40,000 nucleotides of DNA from Symbiodinium natans (GCA_905221605.1 CAJNDS010000546.1:75001-115000); one strand, 5' to 3'. Positions 17,059 to 25,972 are shown, counted from the stretch's first letter. The notes: generated from the letters alone by a model not told the origin. Made by a program: numbers and translations.

Positions 17059-17310
17059 CAGGGTGTTAGGGCCGAGGGTTTAGAATGACGAGGCCTGCAG
17101 GGTTTGGGGTTCAGGGAGGGTCCTGGGCCTCAATTGCCTGCAGTTTTCAGGGCCCAGGAGCCGCACTGTAGGCGAACGACTCAAAAGGGGTGTATGGTTC
17201 ATGGGGTTCAGGGCTTAGGTTTTGGGTTTGGGCGATCTGGAGGAAATTGCGGCGGAATCACATTGTCGAGTCGGCTTTCCTGGGCAGTTGTCTGCAATCA
17301 TGGTCCTTTT

Positions 17311-17475
17311 TTTTGCGTAGCTTAAGAGGGACTTTATTGGGAACCTCAAACACCCAAGATTATAGTAGGCATATAATTGGAATATTCCTACCAGGGTCCT
17401 TGTATTCCTCTTATATTCCTGCAACATTCTTGGGCTTCCCTGTTTGGGGTTCTCATTGGGATCCCACCAAGCTTA
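17311..17475. mobile_element. family K inverted-repeat element
   Basis: AGCTTAAGAGGGACTTTATT, GGGAACCTC and CACCCAAG at the left are mirrored by CTTGGGCTTCCC, GGGGTTCTCATTGGGATCCC and AAGCTT at the right. Imperfect arms of about 45 bp. Single copy in the window. It interrupts open frames of 148 and 70 codons, which I therefore reject. Confidence 0.72.
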
Positions 17476-17577
17476 AAGTGGCCTGCCAGGATCACTGCCT
17501 ACTTCGCGTGTGTCCGCACCAGAGTAAAGAGGATGACGGTGAAGACGACGCTGCCCGGACGCAACGTGAGGTTGTGA
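17476..17577 (+). CDS. coding-like fragment, unrecognised
   Basis: Thirty-three codons then TGA directly after element K (ITAYFACVRTRVKRMTVKTT). About 80% of third positions are G or C. A second + frame is open too and gives an acidic peptide, so the phase is uncertain. No family recognised. Confidence 0.28.
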   Translation, partial: KWPARITAYFACVRTRVKRMTVKTTLPGRNVRL

Positions 17578-17589
17578 TGGGGTTCGGCT

Positions 17590-17784
17590 TGACCATGCAT
17601 TCCCGCAGGGTCCAGGTTCCTATAGCTATTTTTTAAAAGTTTAGCCTTAATCAAAGTAACTCCTATATATACGGACTGAGTATATATTTTTTATTTGTAG
17701 TATATAGTAATGAGGTGCATTGGCCCTTGGGGATTGTCTTGCACGTCAGCTGAGGTGCTAGGCAAGTAAGTATAGCAAGCTCCA
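17590..17784. other. AT-richer unique spacer
   Basis: TATATATAC and AGTATATATTTTTTATTTG tracts; no gene seen. Confidence 0.6.
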
Positions 17785-17887
17785 AGCGGGTCCATGTACC
17801 TACATATGGAATACTTGGCCCTTAACGTACCTCCCACATACAATCTTTGGGGCCCAAGTATACAATACTGAGGTACACGGACCCTTC
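17785..17887. mobile_element. family A element (A5)
   Basis: GCGGGTCCATGTACCTA at the left and GAGGTACACGGACCC at the right, about 103 bp. Confidence 0.87.
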
Positions 17888-18032
17888 GGGAGTACGTGTA
17901 GCAAGTACCTGAAACTTGAAAACCAAAATCCAGCAGTACGAAGTCTACTTAGCACCCTAAACCCTAAGCCCTAAACCCTGAAGCCTGAACCAGAAACTCT
18001 AAATAAAGTAGACTCTGCTCCTGTCTTCCCCT

Positions 18033-18170
18033 AAGGGTCCATGTACCTCATTATGGTATACTTGGACCCCAAAGTCCTTATGTAGGAGGTACTTTGAGGC
18101 CCAAGTATTTCCTATTTAGGTACATGGACCCTTAGGGTTAGAAACCCCCAAGTATTTCCTATTTAGGCCT
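18033..18170. mobile_element. family A element (A6) followed by a duplicated internal piece
   Basis: An intact element (18033-18133) with AAGGGTCCATGTACCTCATT and TAGGTACATGGACCCTTAG ends. At 18145-18168 the words CCAAGTATTTCCTATTTAGG from its own right half are repeated, then run into a CCCTAAA array. Confidence 0.88.
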
Positions 18171-18330
18171 AAACCCTAAACCCTAAACCCTAAACCGTAA
18201 ACCCTTATGGCTTCGCGAAGACGAGGCCAGGTCCTGTCTAGGACGCGGAAAGCAGGTCAACTCGTGGGGCTTTTCTGGAGATGCAACCCACAAGAGTTCG
18301 GGGTTTAGGGTTTAGGGTTTAGGGCTAGGG
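18165..18330. repeat. CCCTAAA array, unique gap, TTTAGGG array
   Basis: C-strand units at 18168-18200 and G-strand units at 18298-18325 flank about 95 bp of unique sequence. Confidence 0.88.
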
Positions 18331-18499
18331 GCATAGGGTTCCCTCTTAATAAACCCAATGTGTATACACATACTTGTAGCAATTTTACCACAGGTCTTTG
18401 TGATAGTTATACATCATGAATGTGCAGGGGTTGTTTTCTGACAATGTTGGTATCCATTCAGGCGAGCCCGCCCCGCTTCGACTCCCTACAACTTCCAGC

Positions 18500-18612
18500 A
18501 CCCCCAACCTAAACCCTAACGCAAGCCTGAACCCTAAACCCTCAACCCTAAACCCTGAACCCTAAACCCTAAGCACGAACCTCAACCCTAAACCCTAAAC
18601 CTAAACCCTAAT
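18500..18612 (-). repeat. degenerate CCCTAAA array
   Basis: About twelve units with CCCTCAA, CCCTGAA and CACGAAC variants. Confidence 0.88.
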
Positions 18613-18621
18613 CCTGAATCC

Positions 18622-18711
18622 AACACGCACCAAAGAGTCCATGCCGAGGGCACCGTCGTGCAGTTCTTCAATCCCTTCGACTGGATGCCGGGGGGCCCCC
18701 TCTCTTCGTGG
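18622..18711 (+). CDS. coding-like fragment, unrecognised (strong codon bias)
   Basis: About 25 codons from 18637 read VHAEGTVVQFFNPFDWMPGG with about 88% G or C in third positions, placed between a CCCTAAA array and the large G-strand octamer array. It reads as part of a real protein, but I cannot name the family. Confidence 0.38.
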
Positions 18712-18715
18712 GGTT

Positions 18716-19606
18716 TCGGGTTTAGGGTTTAAGGGTTCGAGGCTAAGGGTTGAAGGGTTTAGGGTTTAAGGGTTTAAGGGTTTAAGGGTTTAAGGGTTTA
18801 AGGGTTTAAGGGTTTAAGGGTTTAAGGGTTTAAGGGTTTAAGGGTTTAGGGGTTTAGGGGTTTAAGGGTTTAAGGGTTTAAGGGGTTTAGGGGTTTAGGG
18901 GTTTAAGGGTTTAGGGGTTTAGGGGTTTAGGGGTTTAGGGGTTAGGGGTTTACGGGTTTACGGGTGTAAGGGTTTAAGGGTTTAAGGGTTTAAGGGTTTA
19001 AGGGTTTAAGGGTTTAAGGGTTTAGGGTTTAAGGGTTTAAGGGTTTAAGGGTTTAAGGGTTTAGGGGTTTAAAGGTTTAATGGTTTAAGGGTTTAGGGGT
19101 TTAGGGATTTCAGGGTTTAGGGGTTTAGGGGTTTAGGGGTTTAAGGGGTTTAGGGGTTTAGGGGTTTAGGGGTTTAGGGGTTTAGGGGTTTAGGGGTTTA
19201 GGGGTTTAGGGGTTAGGGGTTTACGGGTTTACGGGTTTAAGGGTTTAAGGGTTTAAGGGTTTAAGGGTTTAAGGGTTTAAGGGTTTAAGGGTTTAAAGGT
19301 TTAATGGTTTAAGGGTTTAGGGGTTTAGGGGTTTAGGGGTTTAGGGGTTTAGGGGTTTAAGGGTTTAGGGGTTTAGGGGTTTAGGGGTTTAAGGGTTTAA
19401 GGGGTTTAGGGGTTTAGGGGTTTAGGGGTTTAGGGGTTTAGGGGTTTAGGGGTTTAGGGGTTTAGGGGTTTAGGGGTTTAGGGGTTTAGGGGTTAGGGGT
19501 TTACGGGTTTAAGGGTTTAAGGGTTTAAGGGTTTAGGGTTTAAGGGTTTAAGGGTTTAAGGGTTTAAGGGTTTAAGGGTTTAAGGGTTTAAGGGTTTAAG
19601 GGTTTA
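18716..19606 (+). repeat. octamer telomere-like array TTTAAGGG / TTTAGGGG with higher-order structure
   Basis: About 890 bp of 8-nt units in blocks: TTTAAGGG blocks alternate with TTTAGGGG blocks. A marker GTTAGGGGTTTACGGG recurs at about 18941, 19212 and 19492 (spacing about 271 and 280), and AAAGGTTTAATGG at about 19071 and 19295. This is the largest array in the window and the only one built mainly on 8-mers of this kind. Confidence 0.95.
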
Positions 19607-19744
19607 GGCTTGGTACTCAGGGCTTGGAAACGTAAGACTTTGTTGATCTTAGTATTCTTGTGAAGTCGTTTATTGCTTTTTGTTATTGCTATTGACTTTT
19701 GCTATACGAAGAATTGCACCAACTAGTCTGTAAAGACGAATGGC

Positions 19745-19833
19745 CGGGTTTAGGGTTTAGGGTTTAGGGTTCTGGGATTTGGGGTTTAGGGTTTAGGGTT
19801 TGGTTTTAGGGTTGGGGTTTGGGGTCTAGGGTT
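19745..19833 (+). repeat. TTTAGGG array, degenerate
   Basis: Three canonical units and TTTGGGG/TTCGGGG variants. Confidence 0.88.
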
Positions 19834-19929
19834 CGGGGACGGGGGTGGGGGGGAGGGGTGCAGCTCTAAATTATCGGCTGTCTGAAGACCGAGACGTTTG
19901 TGGAACAAACCCCAACAAAAGATGTCTTG

Positions 19930-20205
19930 CTGTGGCATTTACTATCTTGACCATCCCCTAAACCTTACACCCTAAACCCTGAACCCTAAACCCTAAACCT
20001 TACACCCTAAATCGTAAACCTGACACTCCAACCCCTACACCCTAAACCCCCAAGCCCCATACGTCGAAGTTTGTGGAGGTGAGCTCCCGATGTGTGCTTC
20101 TGAGCTCTCCCGATGTTGCTTCACTTTGAGGTTTAGGGTTTGGGGTTAGGGTTCAGGGTTTAGGGTTTCGGGTTCAGGGTTTAAGGTTTAGGGTTTAGGG
20201 TATTT
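19930..20205. repeat. degenerate C-strand then G-strand words
   Basis: CCCTAAACCTTACA words (19958-20060) and TTTAGGG words (20129-20202) flank about 70 bp of unique sequence. Three related copies of TTTAGCTCTCCCGATGTTGC (20100, 20203, 20240) form a small tandem repeat. Confidence 0.75.
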
Positions 20206-20272
20206 AGCTCTCCCGATGTTGCTTTTCACTTTGAGCTGTTTAGCTCTCCCGACGTTGCTTCACTTTGAGCTG
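20096..20272 (+). repeat. AGCTCTCCCGATGTTGCTTCACTTTGAG, dispersed tandem
   Basis: AGCTCTCCCGATGTTGC then TTCACTTTGAG occurs at about 20103, 20207 and 20241. The first and second copies are separated by a TTTAGGG block, which appears to have been inserted between repeat copies. Confidence 0.8.
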
Positions 20273-20658
20273 TTTTGGGGTTCTATTTGCTTAAGGACTG
20301 CCTCCCCCCCCCCCCCAAAAAAAAAAAAAAAATCCCTATGTTGCCCTTATCCCCCTAAACCGACCCCTAAACCCCTAAGCCCTAAAGTTTCTAAGCACAT
20401 GGTAGAGTTTAGCGTTGAGCCCTCGCTCAGTGCCGGCGATGCGCGACGCCTGGGGGAGACCTTTGATGCAGCTTGCGTCGCATTGGCGTTCGGGATTTTA
20501 GGGTTTAGGATTTTTTGGGTTTCGGGTTTAGGGTTTAGGGTCTCGGGTTTAGGGTTTAGGGCAACTTCCCCAGCTCTTGTAATTAACATAAGCCCCCGAA
20601 ACCCCTAATCCTGAAAACCCTAAACCCGAGAAACCCTACGAACCCTGCAAGCTCTACA

Positions 20659-20783
20659 CCCTAAACTCCCTAAACTCCCTAAACGCCCTAAACCCCCTAA
20701 ACTCCCTAAACTCCCTAAACTCCCTAAACTCCCTAAACGCCCTAAACCCCCTAAACTCCCTAAACTCCCTAAACTCCCTAAAC
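20659..20783 (-). repeat. 9-nt array CCCTAAACT, about 14 units
   Basis: CCCTAAACT with CCCTAAACG and CCCTAAACC variants in a repeating order of 4 to 5 units. A 9-nt period keeps frames open (minus strand LGSLGS or EFREFR), which explains the open frames there. Confidence 0.93.
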
Positions 20784-20903
20784 TTGTTAAACCCGAAACC
20801 CGGGCATCCCTCATAGGACTTAGGATCCCAAGGACCCAAGTATCCCTAGGACCTACCCGTGCGCCACGAAGGGGCCGCCCAGAGTAGCTGCCTTTCCCTG
20901 GGA

Positions 20904-20963
20904 GGTTTAGGGTTTAGGGTTTAGGGTTTAAGGTTTAGGGTTTAGGGTTTAGGGTTTAGGGTT
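20904..20963 (+). repeat. TTTAGGG array
   Basis: About eight units. Confidence 0.93.
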
Positions 20964-20964
20964 T

Positions 20965-21065
20965 CTACTTGACGGCTCATGGGGCTTACCTACGGGGGTG
21001 GTAGGGTTCAGGTAGGGTGTGGGGCTTAGGGTTTCCACTTGAAGGCTCATGGACCTTACTAGCTG
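20965..21065 (+). repeat. direct repeat of about 40 bp
   Basis: GGGTTTCTACTTGACGGCTCATGG(GG)CTTAC at about 20959 recurs as GGGTTTCCACTTGAAGGCTCATGGACCTTAC at about 21028, each followed by a GGGGTG(G)TAGGGTTCAGG-like tail. Confidence 0.75.
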
Positions 21066-21454
21066 GGGTGTAGGGTCCAGGGTTATAGTTTGGGCTTTCA
21101 TTCTACTTATAATGGCCCCTTCGGTAACCCAGTGATAACTTGCCTTTGGGCTTAGGGTTTAGGGTTTAGGGTCTAGGGTTTAGGGTTTCATGAAGCCCGA
21201 AACCCTAAGCACTAGACAGTAGCTCCCACGGTGGGTGAAGGGTCTTCGGTGCCGGGCCGTCTTCAGTCATCTTTGCGGGCTCAGGGTTTGGGGTTACTTT
21301 AGGGTTTAGGGTTCAAATAGGGTTTGAGGCCGGGTCCCTGCTGTAAATTTAGAGGCGGACGCGTGACTGCTACATGTTAGATCTTCTGCTAACCTTTTGT
21401 CATGTTTGAGTGTTGAGGGTTTATAGGGTTTAGGGTTTTGAGGGTTCAGGGTTG

Positions 21455-21539
21455 ATTATACTAACAGTCCTTCAAAGGGATTATCGCACCCCCCTATTAA
21501 AGTCCCTATGAAGGACTGTTAGTATGGAGGGGGAACATT
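21455..21539. mobile_element. family B element (B1)
   Basis: ATACTAACAGTCCTTC at the left and GAAGGACTGTTAGTAT at the right form a near-perfect 16-bp inverted repeat. The outer GGGGGAACATTG resembles the family end GGGGGAACATCCCA. Confidence 0.87.
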
Positions 21540-21544
21540 GCAAG

Positions 21545-21935
21545 GTTAAGGGTTTAGGGTTTAGGGCTAGGGTTTAGGCTTTCGGGTTTAGGGTTTAGGG
21601 TTTGGGTTTGGGGTTTAGGGCTTAGGGCTAGGGTTTAGGGCTAGGGCTTTGGGTGCAGGGTTTAGGGTTGGATGGCTTAGGGGGCCCCAGCCGCGAAGCC
21701 GCGGTAGGGCTCGTGAGAGGGGTTCGGATGGCATAAGGGAGGATGGGCTCTGGAAGCACACACGCTGCGAACCCCAAACCCCAAACCCCAAGCCCCAAGC
21801 CCCAAGCCCCAAGCCCCAAACCCTAGCCCTCAACCCCAAACCCTGAGGCCCAAACCCGAAACCCTAGCCCTAAACCTTAAACCCTGAGGCCCAAACCCTA
21901 AACCCAAGCCCTAAACCCTAAACCCTAACTGGCAG
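21545..21935. repeat. G-strand words, unique core, C-strand words
   Basis: TTTAGGG/CTAGGG words (21545-21675) and CCCCAAGC/CCCCAAAC heptamers (21769-21930) flank about 95 bp of unique sequence. The open frames of 65 to 74 codons here translate the repeats. Confidence 0.85.
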
Positions 21936-22024
21936 GATCGATTCTGGCCCCGGTTGTGCTGCGGGCCGGGCTATGACAAGGCCGGTGGGGGGGGGGGGTG
22001 GCGGTTGGGGAGTTTCGGGTCTGG

Positions 22025-22112
22025 GGGTTTAGGGTTTAGGGTTTAGGGTTTAGGGTTTAGGGTTTAGGGCTAGGGTTTAGGGTTTTGGGCTAGGGTTTAG
22101 GTTTTGGGGTTT
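22025..22112 (+). repeat. TTTAGGG array
   Basis: About ten units with CTAGGG and TTTTGGG variants. Confidence 0.92.
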
Positions 22113-22879
22113 AGGAACTTGCAAGTCTTAAGCAAAAAAGGAGCCCTCAAACGGCTTAGAGAAGCAGGACCCTTTTCATCCTTCTGAGCCAGTTGCAAGC
22201 CCTGGCTGCTGGTGTTCAGCAGGGAGAAAGGGAGGTTGGGTACCTGGTCCCCTCACGACACAAAACCCTAAACCCTAAACCCTAAACCCTGAAACAAGCT
22301 CCTGAGGCTGAGAATTAAGGTAGGTTTCATCTTTCTGCTACGGGTGGGGTGTTTTATAGGGGTTGCCTGTTCATGTTGGTGCGATTTGGGGTTTAGGGTT
22401 TAGGGCACAGGGTTTAGGGTTTAGGGTATATCTTGGCTGTCTTTCTGGGGATACTTAACAGTGATACAAAAAAAAACACCTACCCCTTTAAGGGTTTTGG
22501 TCGCCTTGGCCTAAACCCCAAACCCTTGCAAGTGTGTGGGGGGGGGGACGGGGGCTCACCTAACACGAGCGTGTCGCTTTCGAGCGTTTTGAAGGGAGCC
22601 TGTCTTCGGCCAGTGCAGGGTTCAGCTCGGGCTTAGGGTTTAGGGCTGTCTTTCTGGGGATGCGTAAAACTGTTTAGGGTTAGGGTAAGGGGGGGAGGGA
22701 GGGGGCGGGCGTAGTAATGGAATCCAGAGGAAGCTCGAATTCGGGTCCTAAGCTCGAATTCGGGGCCTATGCTTTTTTTTTTTTTGCAGGAGTCGAAGTT
22801 GGAGGATTTGCCGCACATCCCCAGCCAGGCGCACATTTGAGGGTAGAAGGTTCAGGGGGCTCGGTGCCTCTTGATCCGA
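22113..22879. other. unique spacers with small arrays
   Basis: Short arrays at 22262-22290 (C) and 22385-22430 (G). GCTGTCTTTCTGGGGATAC at 22434 recurs as GCTGTCTTTCTGGGGATGCG at 22646, and AGCTCGAATTCGGG(T/G)CCTA is tandem at 22732 and 22751. The 67-codon frames on either strand span these repeats and are not convincing genes. Confidence 0.6.
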
Positions 22880-23040
22880 AACCCTAAACCCTAAACCCCA
22901 AACCCTAAACCCTAAAAGGCCCTAAACCCCTGACGGGTTCTCAAATAATTCTCTTTCACATGGCCCTCACAGGGTGGTAAGCACGGTTTAAGGTTTAGGG
23001 TTTAGGGTTTAGGGTTGGGGGTTGGGGGTTTAGGGTTTAG
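22880..23040. repeat. CCCTAAA array, unique gap, TTTAGGG array
   Basis: C-strand units 22880-22916, G-strand units 22986-23040. Confidence 0.88.
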
Positions 23041-23500
23041 TGGGTTTCTCAGCCTATGCAAAACCCAAGCCCCTGCAACATCACATCTGAACCCCAAGCT
23101 CCGAACCTCTACACCACCAAGCCCACCCTTTCCCGGACTTTGCACTCCGAAAAACTGCGGAAGAAGGTGTCTAAGGGGTTTGGGGGGTTGGGGGTTTTAG
23201 CGTTGTGTGGGTTATTGCGTTGAAAAGTTCAGAGCATGCAGCGTCGGCATTCTTGCGCGCAGAGCTTGGGACCTTGGTTGTTTCGCTTAAGGTTTACGGT
23301 GTAGGGTTTAGGGTTTAGGGTTTCTGGCGCTGGCCACCTTGGAAACGTCCCCTGAAACATGCCACAATGATGATCTCCCTACCAAACCCCTCCCACCCCA
23401 AACCCGAAACCCTAAACCCTGAAACCCTCCCATCTCCTAACCCCTAAACTCGAAACCCTCGACCCTAAACCCCCCATCTCTCCTCCCCAGACACTAAAAC
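23041..23500. other. unique and degenerate C-rich sequence
   Basis: G-strand block 23290-23323 and C-rich words at 23380-23470. No gene seen. Confidence 0.55.
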
Positions 23501-23509
23501 TAGGATGCC

Positions 23510-23784
23510 CAGTAGTACCCTTATTCCCTTTCTGGTAGGTTTAGGTTCCCTTATAAACCCCTTTAAGCAAAAAAAAGGGCACCCTTTTCTCAATCCTAGG
23601 TTACTTGAAGGTAACCACTTATAACTGTACTTATAACCCTACTTGTAATTGGGACAACCCCTATAAGGCCCTTTAAGGGTATTATAAGTAGGGAAAAGCT
23701 GCAGGACGAACCCTAAACCCTAAACCCTAAACCCTAAACCCTAAACCCTAAACCCTAGACCCTAAACCCCTTTAGGCAACCTAG
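23510..23784. mobile_element. family C element (C2), interrupted by a D-like piece and a telomere array
   Basis: The left end CTAGGATGCCCAGTAGTACC and body up to GCCTAGGTTACTTG-type sequence (about 23615) are intact. The end GGCAACCTAG appears only at 23775-23784. In between are a D-like segment (AACCACTTATAACTGTACTT, 23615-23690), AAGCTGCAGGACG and (CCCTAAA)8. Confidence 0.8.
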
Positions 23785-23799
23785 ACAAGCTGCAGGACG
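23696..23799. repeat. 13-bp exact direct repeat flanking a telomere array
   Basis: AAGCTGCAGGACG at 23696-23708 and again at 23787-23799 brackets (CCCTAAA)n and the C2 right end. It looks like a duplication created when the array was inserted. Confidence 0.9.
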
Positions 23800-23864
23800 C
23801 TCCGGCGCCACCGGTTCAGGAAGTGGATCGCCTTGTCTGCGCTGGCCTTAGGAAGGGGATCCTG

Positions 23865-24028
23865 GTTTAGGGTTTAGGGTTTAGGGTTTAGGGCTAAGGG
23901 TTTAGGGTTTAGGTCTAAGGGTTTAGGGTTTAGGGTTTGGGGCTTAGGGTCAAGGGTTTGGGGCTTAGGGTTAAGAGTTCGGGGCTTAGGGTTAGGGTTC
24001 GGGGTTTGGGGTTTGGGGTCTAGGATTT
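23865..24028 (+). repeat. degenerate TTTAGGG array
   Basis: Canonical units followed by TTAGGGTCAAGGGTTTGGGGC-type 13-20 nt composites. Confidence 0.88.
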
Positions 24029-24274
24029 GGGGCCAACATCTACGTGCTCGTGATGACCGCAGAGCGTCTGAAGAAAGCACTCGGCTGCAATGCCTGGTGG
24101 TTCAAAGGTGCAGACGGGCATCGGCGCAGCCACACGGCGGTCGTGGACGAGGCAGAGGGGCTCGACGTCTTCGACGTGATGTCCATCGCCGCATTTTTTT
24201 CAACTGATGCTCCTCTGGGCGATGCGAACCAGGGTTTAGGATTGAGGGTTTGGGGTTTAGGGTTTAGGGTGTAG
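24029..24274 (+). CDS. coding-like segment, unrecognised (strongest exon candidate)
   Basis: From 24029 to 24229 the + frame reads about 67 codons of ordinary protein: GANIYVLVMTAERLKKALGC, NAWWFKGADGHRRSHTAVVD, EAEGLDVFDVMSIAAFFS. About 80% of third positions are G or C over 24032-24193. The frame then reads into TTTAGGG-type repeat and stops. ATG at 24053 is in frame, but the reading extends upstream, so this is more likely an internal exon than a start. I do not recognise a domain. Confidence 0.45.
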   Translation, partial: GANIYVLVMTAERLKKALGCNAWWFKGADGHRRSHTAVVDEAEGLDVFDVMSIAAFFSTDAPLGDANQGLGLRVWGLGFRV

Positions 24275-24323
24275 GGTTCAGGACTTCCGATTTAGGACTT
24301 AGGGTTTAGGTTTTAGGGTAGCT

Positions 24324-24431
24324 TCATGCCCAGTCACGATCCACAAGTTGCGCCGGGAAGCGTCGTATCTGGTCCGGAGCTGCTGAGACTGGGGACTGTT
24401 CATCGCTCTCGTGGTTGTCACACGATCCCAT
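24324..24431 (-). CDS. small ORF on the minus strand, unrecognised
   Basis: ATG at 24431 (minus), 35 codons to TGA: MGSCDNHESDEQSPVSAAPD, then QIRRFPAQLVDRDWA. It lies between two G-strand blocks. Another minus frame is also open. If real, it runs opposite to the neighbouring candidate at 24029. Confidence 0.22.
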   Translation of the reverse strand: MGSCDNHESDEQSPVSAAPDQIRRFPAQLVDRDWA

Positions 24432-24474
24432 GAGTAGAGTTTAGGGTTTAGGGTTTGGGGTTTAGGTTTTAGTG

Positions 24475-24557
24475 CTTCTTTACAGGGTTCTGAAGAATGG
24501 GCCTTTGGTTTTTTAGGGTTTGTACAAAGGGTCGACCATGTAACTACAAGGCTTCTA
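24475..24557. mobile_element. family G fragment (G8)
   Basis: CAGGGTTCTGAAGAATGGGCC and GACCATGTAACTACAAGG match the left interior and right end of family G, with the middle reduced and a TTTTTTAGGGTTTG insertion. Confidence 0.55.
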
Positions 24558-24739
24558 GACCCGCGACTGCGTAGTGGGTCAGGTGGGTGCAAAGGGTTAG
24601 GGTTTTAGGGTGAAGAGCGTTTGCGGTGTACAAGGCTTATACGGCATAGTGTAGAGAGTAGTGTAATGTTTCGGGTGTATTGGGTGTAGGGTGTACAAGG
24701 GTCTGGGGTAGCTCTACACCCTGAGCCCGGACCATGAAC

Positions 24740-24982
24740 CCCCAGGCCCACCTCCTAGCCCCTTATAGCCCCTAAACCTAAGCCCGGTAAACCCTGCAAA
24801 CCCTATAAACCCTGCAAATCCTATAAACTCTATGAACCCTATAAACCCTCTGAGCCCTGTAAACCCCGTCAACCCTATCAAACCCAAGCAACCCCTCTGA
24901 ACCCTAAAAGCCCCAAATACCCAAAAACCCTGAAAAATCCCCAATCAACCCTACAAACCCTGTAAACCCTAAGGCCACCCCA
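24740..24982 (-). repeat. 9-nt array CCCTATAAA / CCCTGTAAA
   Basis: About 20 diverged 9-nt units between 24780 and 24970. The minus frame reads FIGFAGFIGFTGL-like repeats, which explains the 76-codon open frame. Confidence 0.85.
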
Positions 24983-24983
24983 A

Positions 24984-25034
24984 ACCCCAAACCCTAAACC
25001 CTAAACCCTAAACCCTAAACCCTAAACCCTAAAA
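24984..25034 (-). repeat. CCCTAAA array
   Basis: Seven units, followed at 25055-25072 by C18 then A8. Confidence 0.93.
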
Positions 25035-25144
25035 AGTTGGTTCCGACCCAAAGGCCCCCCCCCCCCCCCCCCAAAAAAAACTCGAAGCAGGGCCCTCCTG
25101 CGATACTTTAGACCGAAAGCCCGGGTTCCCAAAAGCAGCAGGAT

Positions 25145-25325
25145 AGGGTTTAGGGTTTAGGGTTTTAGGGTTAGGGTCTAGGGTTTAGGGTTTAGGGTTT
25201 AGGGTTTAGGGTTTAGGGTTTAGGGTTTAGGGTTTAGGGTTTAGGGTTTAGGGTTTAGGGTTTAGGGTTTAGGGTTTAGTAGGGTTTAGGGCTTAGGGTT
25301 TAGGGTTTAGGGTTTAGGGTTTAGA
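25145..25325 (+). repeat. TTTAGGG array, about 25 units
   Basis: Longest canonical 7-mer array of the window. One TTTAGTAGGG slip near 25278. Confidence 0.96.
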
Positions 25326-25351
25326 TTGAACTCTCAGCCCTTGTTGGTTCC

Positions 25352-25428
25352 TAAGGCAAAGTGCTGCAGTGGCTGGATGCGAAAGAGAGACTCGCCCTTC
25401 CCGCCCGTGTTTTCACAGGGTTGTGGCA
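25352..25428 (+). CDS. short coding-like fragment, unrecognised
   Basis: About 25 codons (VLQWLDAKERLALPARVFTG) between two G-strand arrays. Moderate codon bias. A second + frame is also open. Confidence 0.2.
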
Positions 25429-25436
25429 ATCAGGGT

Positions 25437-25495
25437 TTGAGGTTTAGGGTTTAGGGTTTCAGGGTTTCAGGGTTTAGGGGTTTAGGGGCAATCTG
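25437..25495 (+). repeat. TTTAGGG/TTTCAGGG array
   Basis: Seven units, with TTTCAGGG and TTTAGGGG octamers. Confidence 0.88.
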
Positions 25496-25583
25496 GGCTT
25501 ATCAGGCTTTAGCGGCAGGATGGGGTAGGGCTACCGTTTGTCTTCGCGCGGAGGTGTGTAGCGTCGTGGTCATGGTTTAACTC

Positions 25584-25957
25584 TAAACCCTAAACCCTAA
25601 ACCCTAAACCCTAAACCCTTGTTCTTGCTGGGGGCCTTCTGGTTAGGGTGTCAAGGCTTTGAGGGCTTTAGGGGTCGGCGTTTAGGGCTTTCGGGCGTCA
25701 GATCTGTGAGAGCTTTAAGGGCTCTTGGGGATTCAGGTTTTGGGCTTTCGGTTCCTCAGGGCCCCGAAACCCTAAGCCCGAAACCGCAGGTTAGGTTAAG
25801 AGTCTCACGTGTAGTTGGGGGACTTGCAAAAGCCCAGCTAAGTGGAGTGTAGGGCCATATCCTCAGCTATACCAGTTGGTAGGCCTCCTGGATCTTCAAG
25901 TATGCTACACCCTAAACCCTAAACCCCTAAACCCTAAACCCTAAACCCTAAACCCTA
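25584..25957. repeat. CCCTAAA arrays flanking a G/T-rich segment
   Basis: C-strand units at 25584-25619 and 25908-25957. The 77-codon + frame between (25619-25852) lies in GGGCTTTNGGG-type degenerate sequence, so I do not call it. Confidence 0.8.
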
Positions 25958-25972
25958 TTTAAACCCCACTTT

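Noticed and set aside
17190-17636. 148-codon + frame
   Set aside because: It begins at a GTG in telomere-like sequence and passes through inverted-repeat element K. Only the part after the element (17476-17577, in another frame) looks coding-like.
18716-19606. CRISPR-like array
   Set aside because: The repeats are contiguous 8-mers without unique spacers, in a eukaryotic context.
20347-20839. Several open frames of 60-130 codons on both strands
   Set aside because: They read through poly-C/poly-A, telomere words and the 9-mer array (LGSLGS, EFREFR, TLNPKP-type peptides).
24714-24944. 76-codon minus frame rich in Phe, Ile and Gly, resembling a membrane protein
   Set aside because: It is the translation of the CCCTATAAA 9-mer array.
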